Origin: a virus
Direction: 5' to 3' (one strand)
DNA length: 50,547 nucleotides
IMG/VR virus record: IMGVR_UViG_3300044714_000169
Location: 1 to 50,547 of that record
The stretch's first letter is position 1; every line of letters begins with the position of its first letter. The notes under the pieces are model-generated. The model was not told where the DNA came from, made no database searches, and worked only from the letters and a program-made list of their open reading frames with translations. This document shows, one piece after another, positions 37,986 to 45,885 of this stretch. Both the position numbers and the translations under genes were made by a program.

Positions 37986-40418
37986 TTGGCCGAAATCGTC
38001 TGGGGTGAGGGACCCTTCTCCGCTCGATTAATCATCATCGGGCAGAATCCAGGTCCCGAAGAAATGGAACAAAATCGGCCGTTCGTCGGGGCCAGCGGGA
38101 GAATACTCGACCATGCGCTACAAAAAGTGGGAATTCGTCGCTCTGATTGCTTCATCACTAACGTTTGTAAGCATTTTATACCTCCTGGTCAACCAGTGCC
38201 CCCATTGCTGTTATCCGCGGACCGTCCAATGTTGGATAAAGAGCTCGGGATGCTCCACAACGCCCAGGTGATCTTAACCCTGGGAAAAGAAGCCTTCGAG
38301 TCGTTAACCTGGAAAGACCTCCAAATCCGCCACAACCGAAAGGGCGCGGAGAAGAAAAAGAACGCTTGGTTGCGCGGTTGCCCGTATCAATGGGGGAAAT
38401 ACTGGATCATTCCCGCTGTCCACCCTTCCTTCATCATGCGTACCGGCTTTATCGAGTCCCCACTATTTGAGGTTGACCTTGACCGCGCCCGTCGGTTCGC
38501 GTTCGAAGCAGCCCGACCCCCCGAGGATCACTACCATGACAACTGTACCGATCAAGAGATTCGAGATTACGTTAGACTTTGTGTTGACAGGAAAGAATGC
38601 GGACTTGACATCGAAACTCCTGAAACAACTGTCGACGATGACGACCTCGACCCGAGTATCGTCTCTCCTATCGACCTTATCGGATTGTCTGCGGAAATCG
38701 GAGAATCCGTCGGAGTTCGTCAAGATCAATTCGATCTCCTCCGACCACTCTTCGACGATACTTCTCGATACCCAGTCACTGTCTGGGGGCATAATTGCGG
38801 CGCTTTCGACTTCTACCACATCACCAAAACGTTAGGGTTTAAATTTGGAGGGATAAAGCGTGCTGACGCTATGCTGGGAATGCACTTGTTGTGGAGCCAC
38901 CTCACAAATAAAGACGCAGCTACCTGTTTCAGTATCTTCACGGATATCCCGTACTACAAGAACACCCGCAAGCTTGATCCTCACTTCTACGATACCATTG
39001 GAAATTGCCGAGACACCTATGGTGCACTTTGGGCGGGACGAAACATCCTGCGCGAAATGCGGAAACATCCTGGGATGGAGAGTCTGTTTTGGAACCATAT
39101 GATGGGTGCGGTAGACATCACCAACGAGTGGAGGGTGGTTGGAATCAACACCGACCAAAATCGAGCCGGTCGTGATCTGTTAGTCTGTGGGTTAGCACTA
39201 CAACAATACGAGGAAATCTGGAACAAACTAATGCCGTTTGTCAGCTGGTCTTCCCCCAAACAACTGATCGAACTATTTCGGAAACAAGGCCTGCCAATCT
39301 TCAAGCGAAAAAGGCCGGGAAAGAACGGTGGCCCACCCAAATTCACGGAGACATGTGATGACGACGCGCTCGAAATCTACGTTAAAAGGTTTAACAGTCA
39401 AATCGCCAAACTCGTTCAGGAAATGCGAGTCCTCGCGCACGCAGCCGACTTTCTCGATGTCGCTCGAGCAGATGGGCATGTGAGTCCACGATTTAAACTT
39501 GCTGGCCAGGTCGGTGGCCGAGTTCAGGCAGTTGATCCTGATCTCCAAAATATCCCGGAAACGATTGCTGGAGTATTCCCTCGAGCGATATACATTCCAG
39601 ATCGGCCAAGTGAACAAGTGTTTGGAATTACTGACTTCTCTCAGATTGAATACCGACTCTACGTCACCCAGGCCAAAGACCAAGCGGGGATCGATCAGAT
39701 AAACTCGGGAGACTACCTGTATGGCTTCTTCTACGAAGATATCTTCAAAGAACCGTTCTTTCTCCCCAACCGACCTCGATCCAAATCCAATATCGACCCG
39801 AACGTACCACCATGGAAACTTCTCGTTGCGAAGTCATGGCCGCTGGGATTTATCTACGGAAGAGGGGTCCCTGCTGCTACAGGTCTGCCAATTACTAACC
39901 GAGACTGTGAGCGTATTTACAGCAAGTTCCACCAAGACCATCCACGGATCCAGCCATTCCACACTGAATTGCTCTACACCGCTAGCCGGGTTGGTTACCT
40001 TCTTAGCCCATTTGGCCGCATGCGACGTTTTCCAAACAGCAAGGGGCAGAGAAACGAAATCCTCTCATTCCCCGGACAAGTGGTCGCAGTTGATGTCTTA
40101 TTCCGCAACGCACTGCTCCCGCTGCCAGAGATTCTTAAAGAGCGGTTCGGGGGCCGTCTACTCTTTAGCGTTCATGATTCCGTCGGCTGGTGCGTTAGGA
40201 AAGAGTTTGCCAAACAAGCTAGAGAAACCGTCGACGAAACCATGAGCGCGGCGCTGGCCGAGTTGGGAGGGCTACGGATACCCGTAGAAACAAAACTGGG
40301 TCCAAACTGGGGTGAAGCGAAACGATACGAGGTCTACTTTGGAAACACTAACTCCGCGCCAACAACTGGAACGCTTCCTCCAAATGTTGAATCGACAAGT
40401 TTGGGGGCGGGACAGTAA
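37986..40418 (+). CDS. DNA polymerase A with N-terminal uracil-DNA-glycosylase-like domain
   Basis: An 810-aa protein from TTG 37986 with AGGGAGGG upstream. Residues 1-185: UDG-like domain (GQNPGPEEMEQNRPFVGASG; AVHPSF). About 200-400: 3'-5' exonuclease (LDIETPE with Asp208/Glu210; WGHNCGAFDF; CRDTYGAL). About 480-790: family A polymerase with motif A ITDFSQIEYR (Asp550), motif B AKSWPLGFIYG (Lys616) and motif C SVHDSVGW (Asp731). The residue matching E. coli Pol I Phe762 is Leu620, and motif C has Ser where most have Glu. This is the replicative enzyme. Confidence 0.92.
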   Translation: MAEIVWGEGPFSARLIIIGQNPGPEEMEQNRPFVGASGRILDHALQKVGIRRSDCFITNVCKHFIPPGQPVPPLLLSADRPMLDKELGMLHNAQVILTLGKEAFESLTWKDLQIRHNRKGAEKKKNAWLRGCPYQWGKYWIIPAVHPSFIMRTGFIESPLFEVDLDRARRFAFEAARPPEDHYHDNCTDQEIRDYVRLCVDRKECGLDIETPETTVDDDDLDPSIVSPIDLIGLSAEIGESVGVRQDQFDLLRPLFDDTSRYPVTVWGHNCGAFDFYHITKTLGFKFGGIKRADAMLGMHLLWSHLTNKDAATCFSIFTDIPYYKNTRKLDPHFYDTIGNCRDTYGALWAGRNILREMRKHPGMESLFWNHMMGAVDITNEWRVVGINTDQNRAGRDLLVCGLALQQYEEIWNKLMPFVSWSSPKQLIELFRKQGLPIFKRKRPGKNGGPPKFTETCDDDALEIYVKRFNSQIAKLVQEMRVLAHAADFLDVARADGHVSPRFKLAGQVGGRVQAVDPDLQNIPETIAGVFPRAIYIPDRPSEQVFGITDFSQIEYRLYVTQAKDQAGIDQINSGDYLYGFFYEDIFKEPFFLPNRPRSKSNIDPNVPPWKLLVAKSWPLGFIYGRGVPAATGLPITNRDCERIYSKFHQDHPRIQPFHTELLYTASRVGYLLSPFGRMRRFPNSKGQRNEILSFPGQVVAVDVLFRNALLPLPEILKERFGGRLLFSVHDSVGWCVRKEFAKQARETVDETMSAALAELGGLRIPVETKLGPNWGEAKRYEVYFGNTNSAPTTGTLPPNVESTSLGAGQ

Positions 40419-41772
40419 ACTGTTTGAGGTCGCGTTGGAGTTTATCCAGACGCGGACTTCAAATTTAGAGATCAAAGACGACGAACGAGCACAACTGAAA
40501 CAAGCTTTCATGAAGGCGTTTCAGATGTCGGAGGAAGAATTACAGAATGCAACCACGAATTCAACTGGTGGAAACGGACACTCAACCCATAACGATATCG
40601 ACTCCGTCCGATCAGATGAAGAGCTTCAAAAAATCCTGCCAACTGGGGGGTTGCTACGTGACTATGTGGAATATACCTCACATAGCGAGGCTCCACTGGT
40701 CTACCACGTAATGTCTTTTTTGTGTGCAATTGGTGCTGTTATCAACCGTCGAATTTGGCTTGACATGGGCTACTATCGAGTGTTTCCCGCTATTGGAGTT
40801 ATCATCCTCGGCCCTTCAGGCATTAAGAAGACATCCGCGACTGACATTGTGGTTAGATTGCTCGGCGACGTCGGAACGGTCAAGCTCTATTCTGAAAAAC
40901 TTACACCGGAAGCACTTATCGAGGGGATGAAGGGAGATGCAACCGGACTTTTATACGCGCCCGAGATGACAGTCTTCCTGAACAAGGTTAAATACAACGA
41001 GGGGTTAATCCAGTTGATCACTCGTTTCATGGACTGCCCAGACCGTTGGGAGTCAGGTACAATCATGAGGGGTAAACATGCGCTTACTAACATCGCTATT
41101 AGCAGTCTTATGTGTAGTACCAGCGATTGGTTTATCCGGTCTACTCCTGCAGATAGCTTTGGAGGTGGGTTTATCGCCAGAAACCTCCTGGTTGTTCAAG
41201 AGTCTAGTTCTCGGTGCGAGCCTATACCTAATCCTGGTGATCCACGTATACGTGAAGGCATTATACAAGGTCTGGCTGGAATCCACTCGCTCGAAGGGGC
41301 GATGAGTTTTAGCCCGGCCGCGATGAAGTGTTACGTAGACTGGTATCGAGGAGAACATCAAGTTGAATCCAAGCAACCCGATCACGAGATCATGTCGACT
41401 TACTTTAACCGCAAGCCGGACCATATTAAAAGACTTGCAATCAGTCTGCATATGGCTGAGCATTCAAACTTTATTCTGTGTCTTGATTGCTTTGAGCGCG
41501 CCCTCTCTCTTCTCGACTGGTTGGAACAATTCATCCCCAAACTTCTGGAACAGATGTTTCGATCGTCTACTGGGGAAGAGTTGGAGCTGGTTTATCGAAT
41601 TATCCGACAACAGGGAACGATCGGTCACTCAGATCTCGTTAGGAAAGTTGGATACACGATGGACGCGCAGAGGGTGAAAGGGATTATCCTGTCGTTGAGG
41701 GAAGCTGGACAGGTAGTTGAGGTGAACGACCCGTTGTTTGGGCACAGTTACCAGGCGAAGGGTAACCGATGA
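40339..41772 (+). CDS. Helicase/primase-type ATPase (DUF3987-like)
   Basis: About 477 aa from TTG 40339 (GAGG five bases upstream); GTG 40312 is an alternative and both overlap the polymerase end. A P-loop GVIILGPSGIKKTSA lies about residues 155-170, LLYAPEMTVFL a likely Walker B, and CSTSDWFI a possible sensor. This pattern fits DUF3987-type phage helicase/primase-associated proteins. The C-terminal 100 residues carry a winged-helix-like part (TIGHSDLVRKVGYTMDAQRV). It probably unwinds DNA for the adjacent polymerase. Confidence 0.68.
   Translation: METLTPRQQLERFLQMLNRQVWGRDSKLFEVALEFIQTRTSNLEIKDDERAQLKQAFMKAFQMSEEELQNATTNSTGGNGHSTHNDIDSVRSDEELQKILPTGGLLRDYVEYTSHSEAPLVYHVMSFLCAIGAVINRRIWLDMGYYRVFPAIGVIILGPSGIKKTSATDIVVRLLGDVGTVKLYSEKLTPEALIEGMKGDATGLLYAPEMTVFLNKVKYNEGLIQLITRFMDCPDRWESGTIMRGKHALTNIAISSLMCSTSDWFIRSTPADSFGGGFIARNLLVVQESSSRCEPIPNPGDPRIREGIIQGLAGIHSLEGAMSFSPAAMKCYVDWYRGEHQVESKQPDHEIMSTYFNRKPDHIKRLAISLHMAEHSNFILCLDCFERALSLLDWLEQFIPKLLEQMFRSSTGEELELVYRIIRQQGTIGHSDLVRKVGYTMDAQRVKGIILSLREAGQVVEVNDPLFGHSYQAKGNR
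41078..41305 (+). CDS. Nested holin-like ORF inside the helicase gene
   Basis: A 75-aa frame in another reading frame of the helicase gene, with GAGGGG before its ATG. It would encode two transmembrane helices (LLTSLLAVLCVVPAIGL; LVLGASLYLILVIHVYV) and a basic tail, a holin-like topology. Such a regular membrane profile is unusual for a shadow frame, but nothing else supports expression. Confidence 0.25.
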   Translation: MRLLTSLLAVLCVVPAIGLSGLLLQIALEVGLSPETSWLFKSLVLGASLYLILVIHVYVKALYKVWLESTRSKGR

Positions 41773-41957
41773 CCGAAAAACAGATCGAGATTCTCCAAAT
41801 GCTCGCTGATGGTATGTTGCAAAAGCAGATCGCGGGCAAGTTAGGTCGCAATCGTTGTACGGTTAGATTTCACATTACTCGTATGCTAAGATCTACTAAA
41901 TCGGTTAACACACCTAACTTAGTCGCCTGGGGATTTCGTAACGGGATAATCAAATGA
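41769..41957 (+). CDS. LuxR/GerE-type helix-turn-helix protein
   Basis: A 62-aa protein that is essentially one LuxR C-terminal HTH domain: MTEKQIEILQMLADGMLQKQ then IAGKLGRNRCTVRFHITRM. It overlaps the helicase stop (ATGA) and the next gene. It is probably a phage transcription regulator, though it has no sensor or oligomerisation domain. Confidence 0.65.
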   Translation: MTEKQIEILQMLADGMLQKQIAGKLGRNRCTVRFHITRMLRSTKSVNTPNLVAWGFRNGIIK

Positions 41958-42412
41958 TCGACGACTGGGATTACACCGCTCGCCAACTCGGATATAAAGA
42001 CGAGCGAGACCTGTTTCAACGACTCTACGTCGAAGAAGGTCGATCGATCAGTATGTTGGCGCAGATGTTAAAATCTGGTACCGCAACCATCAGCCGCCGA
42101 CTCGATATGCTCGAAATTTCAAAACGTCCACGTGGGGGAGATAACAACTCCGGCAGGCAGATGTACAAACTAACTCATCTAGACCAACGAGTCGTGTTAA
42201 CGTTGCCGTTAAACCTATTACCCGAATTAACCAAAATCAGCCGATCACTGTGGTATAAATATCGCCGTTTCCGAGGAGAACCGAATGGACTTCTGCATTT
42301 TATCACCACTAATGGGGTTGGAGAGGTACAGCCGATTATCGAACCACCATCTAATCCTCCCCCAGATCAAACACCCAAAATACATCAAATTCTACCAGGA
42401 GAGGAAGGCTGA
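41954..42412 (+). CDS. Helix-turn-helix regulator-like protein
   Basis: A 152-aa protein. Residues about 20-55 form a helix-turn-helix (LYVEEGRSISMLAQMLKSGT, ATISRRLDMLEI) and are followed by basic residues. The last 42 residues are Pro/Ile-rich and lie in the 128-base overlap with dpdA in another frame. It probably controls phage or host genes. Confidence 0.5.
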   Translation: MIDDWDYTARQLGYKDERDLFQRLYVEEGRSISMLAQMLKSGTATISRRLDMLEISKRPRGGDNNSGRQMYKLTHLDQRVVLTLPLNLLPELTKISRSLWYKYRRFRGEPNGLLHFITTNGVGEVQPIIEPPSNPPPDQTPKIHQILPGEEG

Positions 42413-43061
42413 AGGTGACCACATTCTACTTGACAATGGAGCATACGAAGGGGAGGTTAACCCGACTGAACTGGTTGACTCGATCAAACTTTATTCACCT
42501 AATGTGGTGGTACTACCTGACAAACTGTTGTCGGAGTGGGAGATTACCTGGCGAATGTCATCCGACTTCCTGGACCGATACGGAGATCAATTTGATTGTG
42601 AATGGGCGTATTGCCCTCAATCAACCCCAGATGATATCCTGGGATGGGTTGAAGGCCTCGTACACGCTCTCCAAGATTCGAGAATCAGTTGGATTTGTCT
42701 GCCACGAGCTTTGGGTACTCACATTACCCATGACCCTTTCATACGAGCGAACGTTTGTTCCCGTATCCGAAGTCTTGGCAAAAAAGTACACGCCTTGGGA
42801 ATGTTATCGGGGTCAGTGGCGGAACTTAAACCTCTCCGAGCTGCGGGTTGTAATTCAATTGATTCAGCAGCGCCGGTCTGGAGAGGATTATGTGGATGGA
42901 AGTTGGGGGCACCAGAGAGGTGGCCAGAAGTTGAGGTTGAGTGGGAGTTAGATACCTGGCTCCGTCCTGACTGCGCGATTCCGGTTGGCCCGATTGACGA
43001 GATTATCTTATCAAACCTGGAGGCATGTGGTGTCAACGTTAGTGTTAGGCGCGGAGTATAA
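42285..43061 (+). CDS. dpdA: 7-deazaguanine DNA transglycosylase (DpdA-like)
   Basis: A 258-aa protein from ATG 42285 with GAGGAGA upstream. It has the tRNA-guanine-transglycosylase-like pattern seen in phage DpdA: ILLDNGAYEGE (first Asp), VVVLPDKLL, WICLPRALG, KKVHALGM and AGCNSIDSAAPVW with a second Asp that may be the nucleophile. It lacks the TGT zinc site and PUA domain. It would exchange guanine in DNA for preQ0. The gene set folE, queD, queE and queC in the same operon supports this. Substrate is inferred. Confidence 0.75.
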   Translation: MDFCILSPLMGLERYSRLSNHHLILPQIKHPKYIKFYQERKAEGDHILLDNGAYEGEVNPTELVDSIKLYSPNVVVLPDKLLSEWEITWRMSSDFLDRYGDQFDCEWAYCPQSTPDDILGWVEGLVHALQDSRISWICLPRALGTHITHDPFIRANVCSRIRSLGKKVHALGMLSGSVAELKPLRAAGCNSIDSAAPVWRGLCGWKLGAPERWPEVEVEWELDTWLRPDCAIPVGPIDEIILSNLEACGVNVSVRRGV

Positions 43062-43275
43062 ACTAGACGACCAGGTTTGTCTGGTCGTCCGGATAATCAA
43101 ATCCCAATCGATCTTTGAAGATGATTCGGGGGTTGAACAAATCGACGAGCTTTACGCCGAGTTGAAGAGACCTGATGGATCTCCCGAGTTCGTTAGTTTA
43201 ATGAAGAATTCCACTAAGTTTACCGAGAAGAAATCTAACATCCGGGCGTTGGATCCGGTTTGGAGGCCGAAGTGA
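43030..43275 (+). CDS. Small unknown protein, 81 aa
   Basis: GTG 43030 with GGAGG six bases upstream, overlapping the dpdA end. It is a beta-rich then helical protein (VLGAEYKLDDQVCLVVRIIK; YAELKRPDGSPEFVSLMKN). Family not recognised. Its stop overlaps the start of the GroES-like gene. Confidence 0.5.
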   Translation: MSTLVLGAEYKLDDQVCLVVRIIKSQSIFEDDSGVEQIDELYAELKRPDGSPEFVSLMKNSTKFTEKKSNIRALDPVWRPK

Positions 43276-43628
43276 AATTGAAAAAGAGCTACACACCGAT
43301 GGGCGCACGTTTATTAGTATCCGAGATCATAACTTCTTTATCACTCGAAGAACGCGGAGCGCGTGCCGGATTAACCGTGATCGTCGAAACCGATAACCGA
43401 CCAACCCCGACCACCGGCAAAATCGAAGCGCTCGGCAGCGACCCGATCTTCAAAGACGAAGATATCCAAATAGGCGATATCGTCTTCTACGGGCCGCATG
43501 CCGGCACAGTTCACACGATTGAGGGGCACGAGTTCAAAATGCTCGAGTTCCAGGAGATCACCCTGGTTGAGCGAGACCGAACTACCACTTCGGCTGAACT
43601 CGAAGAGACTCCAACTGTGAATACGTAA
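43272..43628 (+). CDS. GroES-like cochaperonin
   Basis: 118 aa from GTG 43272 with GGAGG six bases upstream. PMGARLLVSE, PTPTTGKIEALGSDP and IQIGDIVFYGPHAGTVHTIE follow the Cpn10 strand and mobile-loop layout, and LEFQEITLVE matches the final strand. It may pair with host GroEL, as T4 gp31 does, to fold phage proteins such as capsid. The sequence is divergent and has a 15-residue C-terminal tail. It is the last rightward gene. Confidence 0.7.
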   Translation: MKLKKSYTPMGARLLVSEIITSLSLEERGARAGLTVIVETDNRPTPTTGKIEALGSDPIFKDEDIQIGDIVFYGPHAGTVHTIEGHEFKMLEFQEITLVERDRTTTSAELEETPTVNT

Positions 43629-43773
43629 CTGGAGTTCCTTGCACCGCCGACAGAGAAGCAATCGCTGCTTCAATCCCCTGAGCTGCGGCTACTGCGTCTG
43701 CGGCGGTCGAACCCTTCAACTGGCCCAACACTGGCGTCAACAAACCCAAAACCAAATCGATAATGTTGATCAT
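43582..43773 (-). CDS. Small hydrophobic protein at the end of the late operon
   Basis: A 63-aa protein with AAGGGGTG before ATG 43773, which overlaps the lipoprotein stop. The N-terminal helix is hydrophobic (MINIIDLVLGLLTPVLGQL) and the rest is Ala/Ser-rich. Its 3' end overlaps the convergent GroES-like gene by 47 bases. It may assist lysis with the holin and lipoprotein next to it. Confidence 0.5.
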   Translation of the reverse strand: MINIIDLVLGLLTPVLGQLKGSTAADAVAAAQGIEAAIASLSAVQGTPVTYSQLESLRVQPKW

Positions 43774-44135
43774 TGAATCACCCCTTTTAACTCGGTGACA
43801 AACAAATTAGCGTTAGCGATCGCGGTGGTTAGCCCAGCCTGCGCCGACTTAACCGGTACACACGTCGCGGTGGTGGATGGAGGCGGAACAGCCTGTGACC
43901 AACCACAATAAGCCTCAGTTGCGGTGATTAAAGCGTTTTGACCAGCTACCGCCTGGTTGATAACGGTACAAGCGGTTTGTTTCGGGTTGGAGGTACAGGT
44001 AGTTTGAAACTGAGTTTGAGCCGCTTGCAGCGCTCCCTGTAACGCGGCAGCGGTATTCCTCGCGCCCTGCTCTAACGGGGTAGTCGGACAAGCGATCAAC
44101 GGGATAACCAACAACAACCACAATAGTTTCTTCAT
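43770..44135 (-). CDS. Lipoprotein, spanin-like candidate
   Basis: A 121-aa protein with GAGGAGA before ATG 44135. The N terminus is a lipoprotein signal (MKKLLWLLLVIPLIAC) with lipobox LIAC, so it should be lipidated in the membrane. The mature part is Ala/Gln/Thr-rich and helical with four further cysteines. Position next to the holin fits an outer-membrane spanin, but no inner-membrane partner is obvious. It could also be a superinfection-exclusion lipoprotein. Confidence 0.6.
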   Translation of the reverse strand: MKKLLWLLLVIPLIACPTTPLEQGARNTAAALQGALQAAQTQFQTTCTSNPKQTACTVINQAVAGQNALITATEAYCGWSQAVPPPSTTATCVPVKSAQAGLTTAIANANLFVTELKGVIQ

Positions 44136-44147
44136 ATTTCTCCTCTA

Positions 44148-44564
44148 CTAGTTTTGTGGAACTACTAACGGTTTAACAACCTGTTTGGGGGTTTCCTCCT
44201 GCTGCGCCCGCATAGCTGCTTGAGCGATCGGGCGTTGAGACAACTGAATCTCGGAGAAGTGTTGTACCCCATAACTCGTTGCCCAATGCCATAACCCCGC
44301 GATCACCACACTCCAAGCGGGGATGTTGATTAAGAGTTGGTGGCCTGTACCAGCCGGCGACCAAACCCAGCTAACACCCAATGTACCGATCCCGCTCAAA
44401 ACGATTCGAGCAGCTACGTTTAGTTTGCTGGTGTAATAACTGACCCAAGGGATAGCTTTAGTCCGCTTGGCGAAGTCTAACAAATAAGCGGATAGGATAG
44501 CGACACCCACGCTAGTGGGGATTGTAGGTGCCGCAGGAGCTAACGTGTTAGTGTCGAAAAACAT
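44148..44564 (-). CDS. Holin-like membrane protein
   Basis: A 138-aa protein with GGAGGGAAC before ATG 44564, overlapping the ATP-grasp stop (TAATG). Three hydrophobic segments are visible, about 18-35, 50-70 (ARIVLSGIGTLGVSWVW) and 77-95 (NIPAWSVVIAGLWHWA), and the C-terminal 35 residues are charged and Gln-rich. Topology and position next to the endolysin fit a holin. Confidence 0.6.
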   Translation of the reverse strand: MFFDTNTLAPAAPTIPTSVGVAILSAYLLDFAKRTKAIPWVSYYTSKLNVAARIVLSGIGTLGVSWVWSPAGTGHQLLINIPAWSVVIAGLWHWATSYGVQHFSEIQLSQRPIAQAAMRAQQEETPKQVVKPLVVPQN

Positions 44565-45877
44565 TATGGGTTCCCTCCTACTTCGTGCAAAACGTTGTGT
44601 TCGGCTCCAATCAACTCCATCAGTTTGTTGTAGTCTTGGTAGATCTGATTGACCGCATCCGTCCGAAATTGTTTTTCTGGTATCCGGGCCTTGTTTACCA
44701 ACTCACTCGGCCCTTCAAACGCTTCCTGGATCGTTCGACCCTTCCCGGTAGCGCACAACAAATTCCCGTAGGCAGACGTCGTGACCAACTTATTGGTCTC
44801 GTCAAACATCACGTCGAAAAAATACAGGTGCTCCCTATCGGTCCGGGTAAACCCGCGAACCGGAATCCCCGCAACCGGTTTAAACTGCTCAGAAGGGTGA
44901 GGGGGAACAGTCAGCCTCAAACCCGCGGCGAAACCATGGCCTAGTTCCATCCGCTCTGGCTGTTCTCCCCTCGCCATCTTGGCGATGAGCTCGCCAAGAT
45001 CCTCGTTAACCAATTCCAATATCGTTGGGAAGGCGTCGTAACCCATCCGCGGGGTAAATTCAAGCGCCCAAACCCCCTCTGAATTGACGATTGTGTTTAG
45101 GTCAACCGGACCTATATGACCGTATTCGGCTAAAATCGGTTCGAACAGCCGAATCCCCTGCTCAACAACGTGGTCGTGTTCACACTTCCAAACCACGTTA
45201 AAAGCGCAACCGGTCGACGGACCCAAGTCATCATTCATCATCGCCTTGTGCTCGATTGTGTGGTTGAACGGCTCCATAAACTTTTCACCGTTAAACCAAC
45301 CTTCGGTAGAGACGGCAACGCCTTTCACATGGCGTTGAAGTTCAAACTCGGGTGAGTGTTTCGCAGCCGACTCAAAATAATCCAACATCGCGATCATGTC
45401 TTCGGTGTCGTAGGCGGAGTAAGTTTGAACCTCCGAATCCTTAGCTAACTCCCCGGAGGCTTTGAAGACGAGTCGGGTGTTGACCCGTCTGGCGTATTTT
45501 CTCCCTTCCTCCCAGTCGAAGAAGGTTTTGGTTTCTGGAAACCTAACCCCCGCTTGTTCCAATAACTCGAATGCAAGTGAGCGATCAAGTTCAATCTGAT
45601 CAGCAAATACAGAACCAGCCCAAGTGAAGTGACCACGAGCACGCAAGCGATCAGCAGTTTTTCCTCCGCCAGAGGAATCAAACAGAACAATGGTTTTATC
45701 GTCAAGGTAATTCTCCCAGTTGGCGGCGGAGTCCAACTTCTGTAAAAGCCCGTTGTAATTGTCTTTAGTTCGGGTGTCACGGCAGTTGACCGCGACCAAA
45801 TGTCCGGCTTGGCGCAAGCGAAGTGCCAACCCGTAACCTTCACCTGAACCCGAAAGCATCAGAAATTTCTCAGCCAC
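44564..45877 (-). CDS. PurD-like ATP-grasp ligase
   Basis: A 437-aa protein from GTG 45877 (AAGGAG upstream). It has the ATP-grasp layout of phosphoribosylamine-glycine ligase: an N-terminal Rossmann-like part (FLMLSGSGEGYGLALRLRQA), the ATP-binding TRLVFKASGEL, and the metal-binding GPVDLNTIVNSEGVWALEFT followed by RMGYDAFPT. Its strange place between endolysin and holin suggests a role in late modification or lysis rather than purine synthesis. True substrate unknown. Confidence 0.72.
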   Translation of the reverse strand: MAEKFLMLSGSGEGYGLALRLRQAGHLVAVNCRDTRTKDNYNGLLQKLDSAANWENYLDDKTIVLFDSSGGGKTADRLRARGHFTWAGSVFADQIELDRSLAFELLEQAGVRFPETKTFFDWEEGRKYARRVNTRLVFKASGELAKDSEVQTYSAYDTEDMIAMLDYFESAAKHSPEFELQRHVKGVAVSTEGWFNGEKFMEPFNHTIEHKAMMNDDLGPSTGCAFNVVWKCEHDHVVEQGIRLFEPILAEYGHIGPVDLNTIVNSEGVWALEFTPRMGYDAFPTILELVNEDLGELIAKMARGEQPERMELGHGFAAGLRLTVPPHPSEQFKPVAGIPVRGFTRTDREHLYFFDVMFDETNKLVTTSAYGNLLCATGKGRTIQEAFEGPSELVNKARIPEKQFRTDAVNQIYQDYNKLMELIGAEHNVLHEVGGNP

Positions 45878-45885
45878 GTTGCTCC

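Noticed and set aside
39721-40245. 174-aa ORF inside the DNA polymerase
   Set aside because: It overlaps motifs B and C of the polymerase in another frame; no independent support.
40692-40698. Another CCACTGG in the helicase gene
   Set aside because: It is not followed by a -35/-10 at the conserved spacing and lies in coding sequence, so I treat it as chance.
42415-42951. 178-aa ORF inside dpdA
   Set aside because: It lies in another frame of a gene with clear transglycosylase motifs and lacks a ribosome site.
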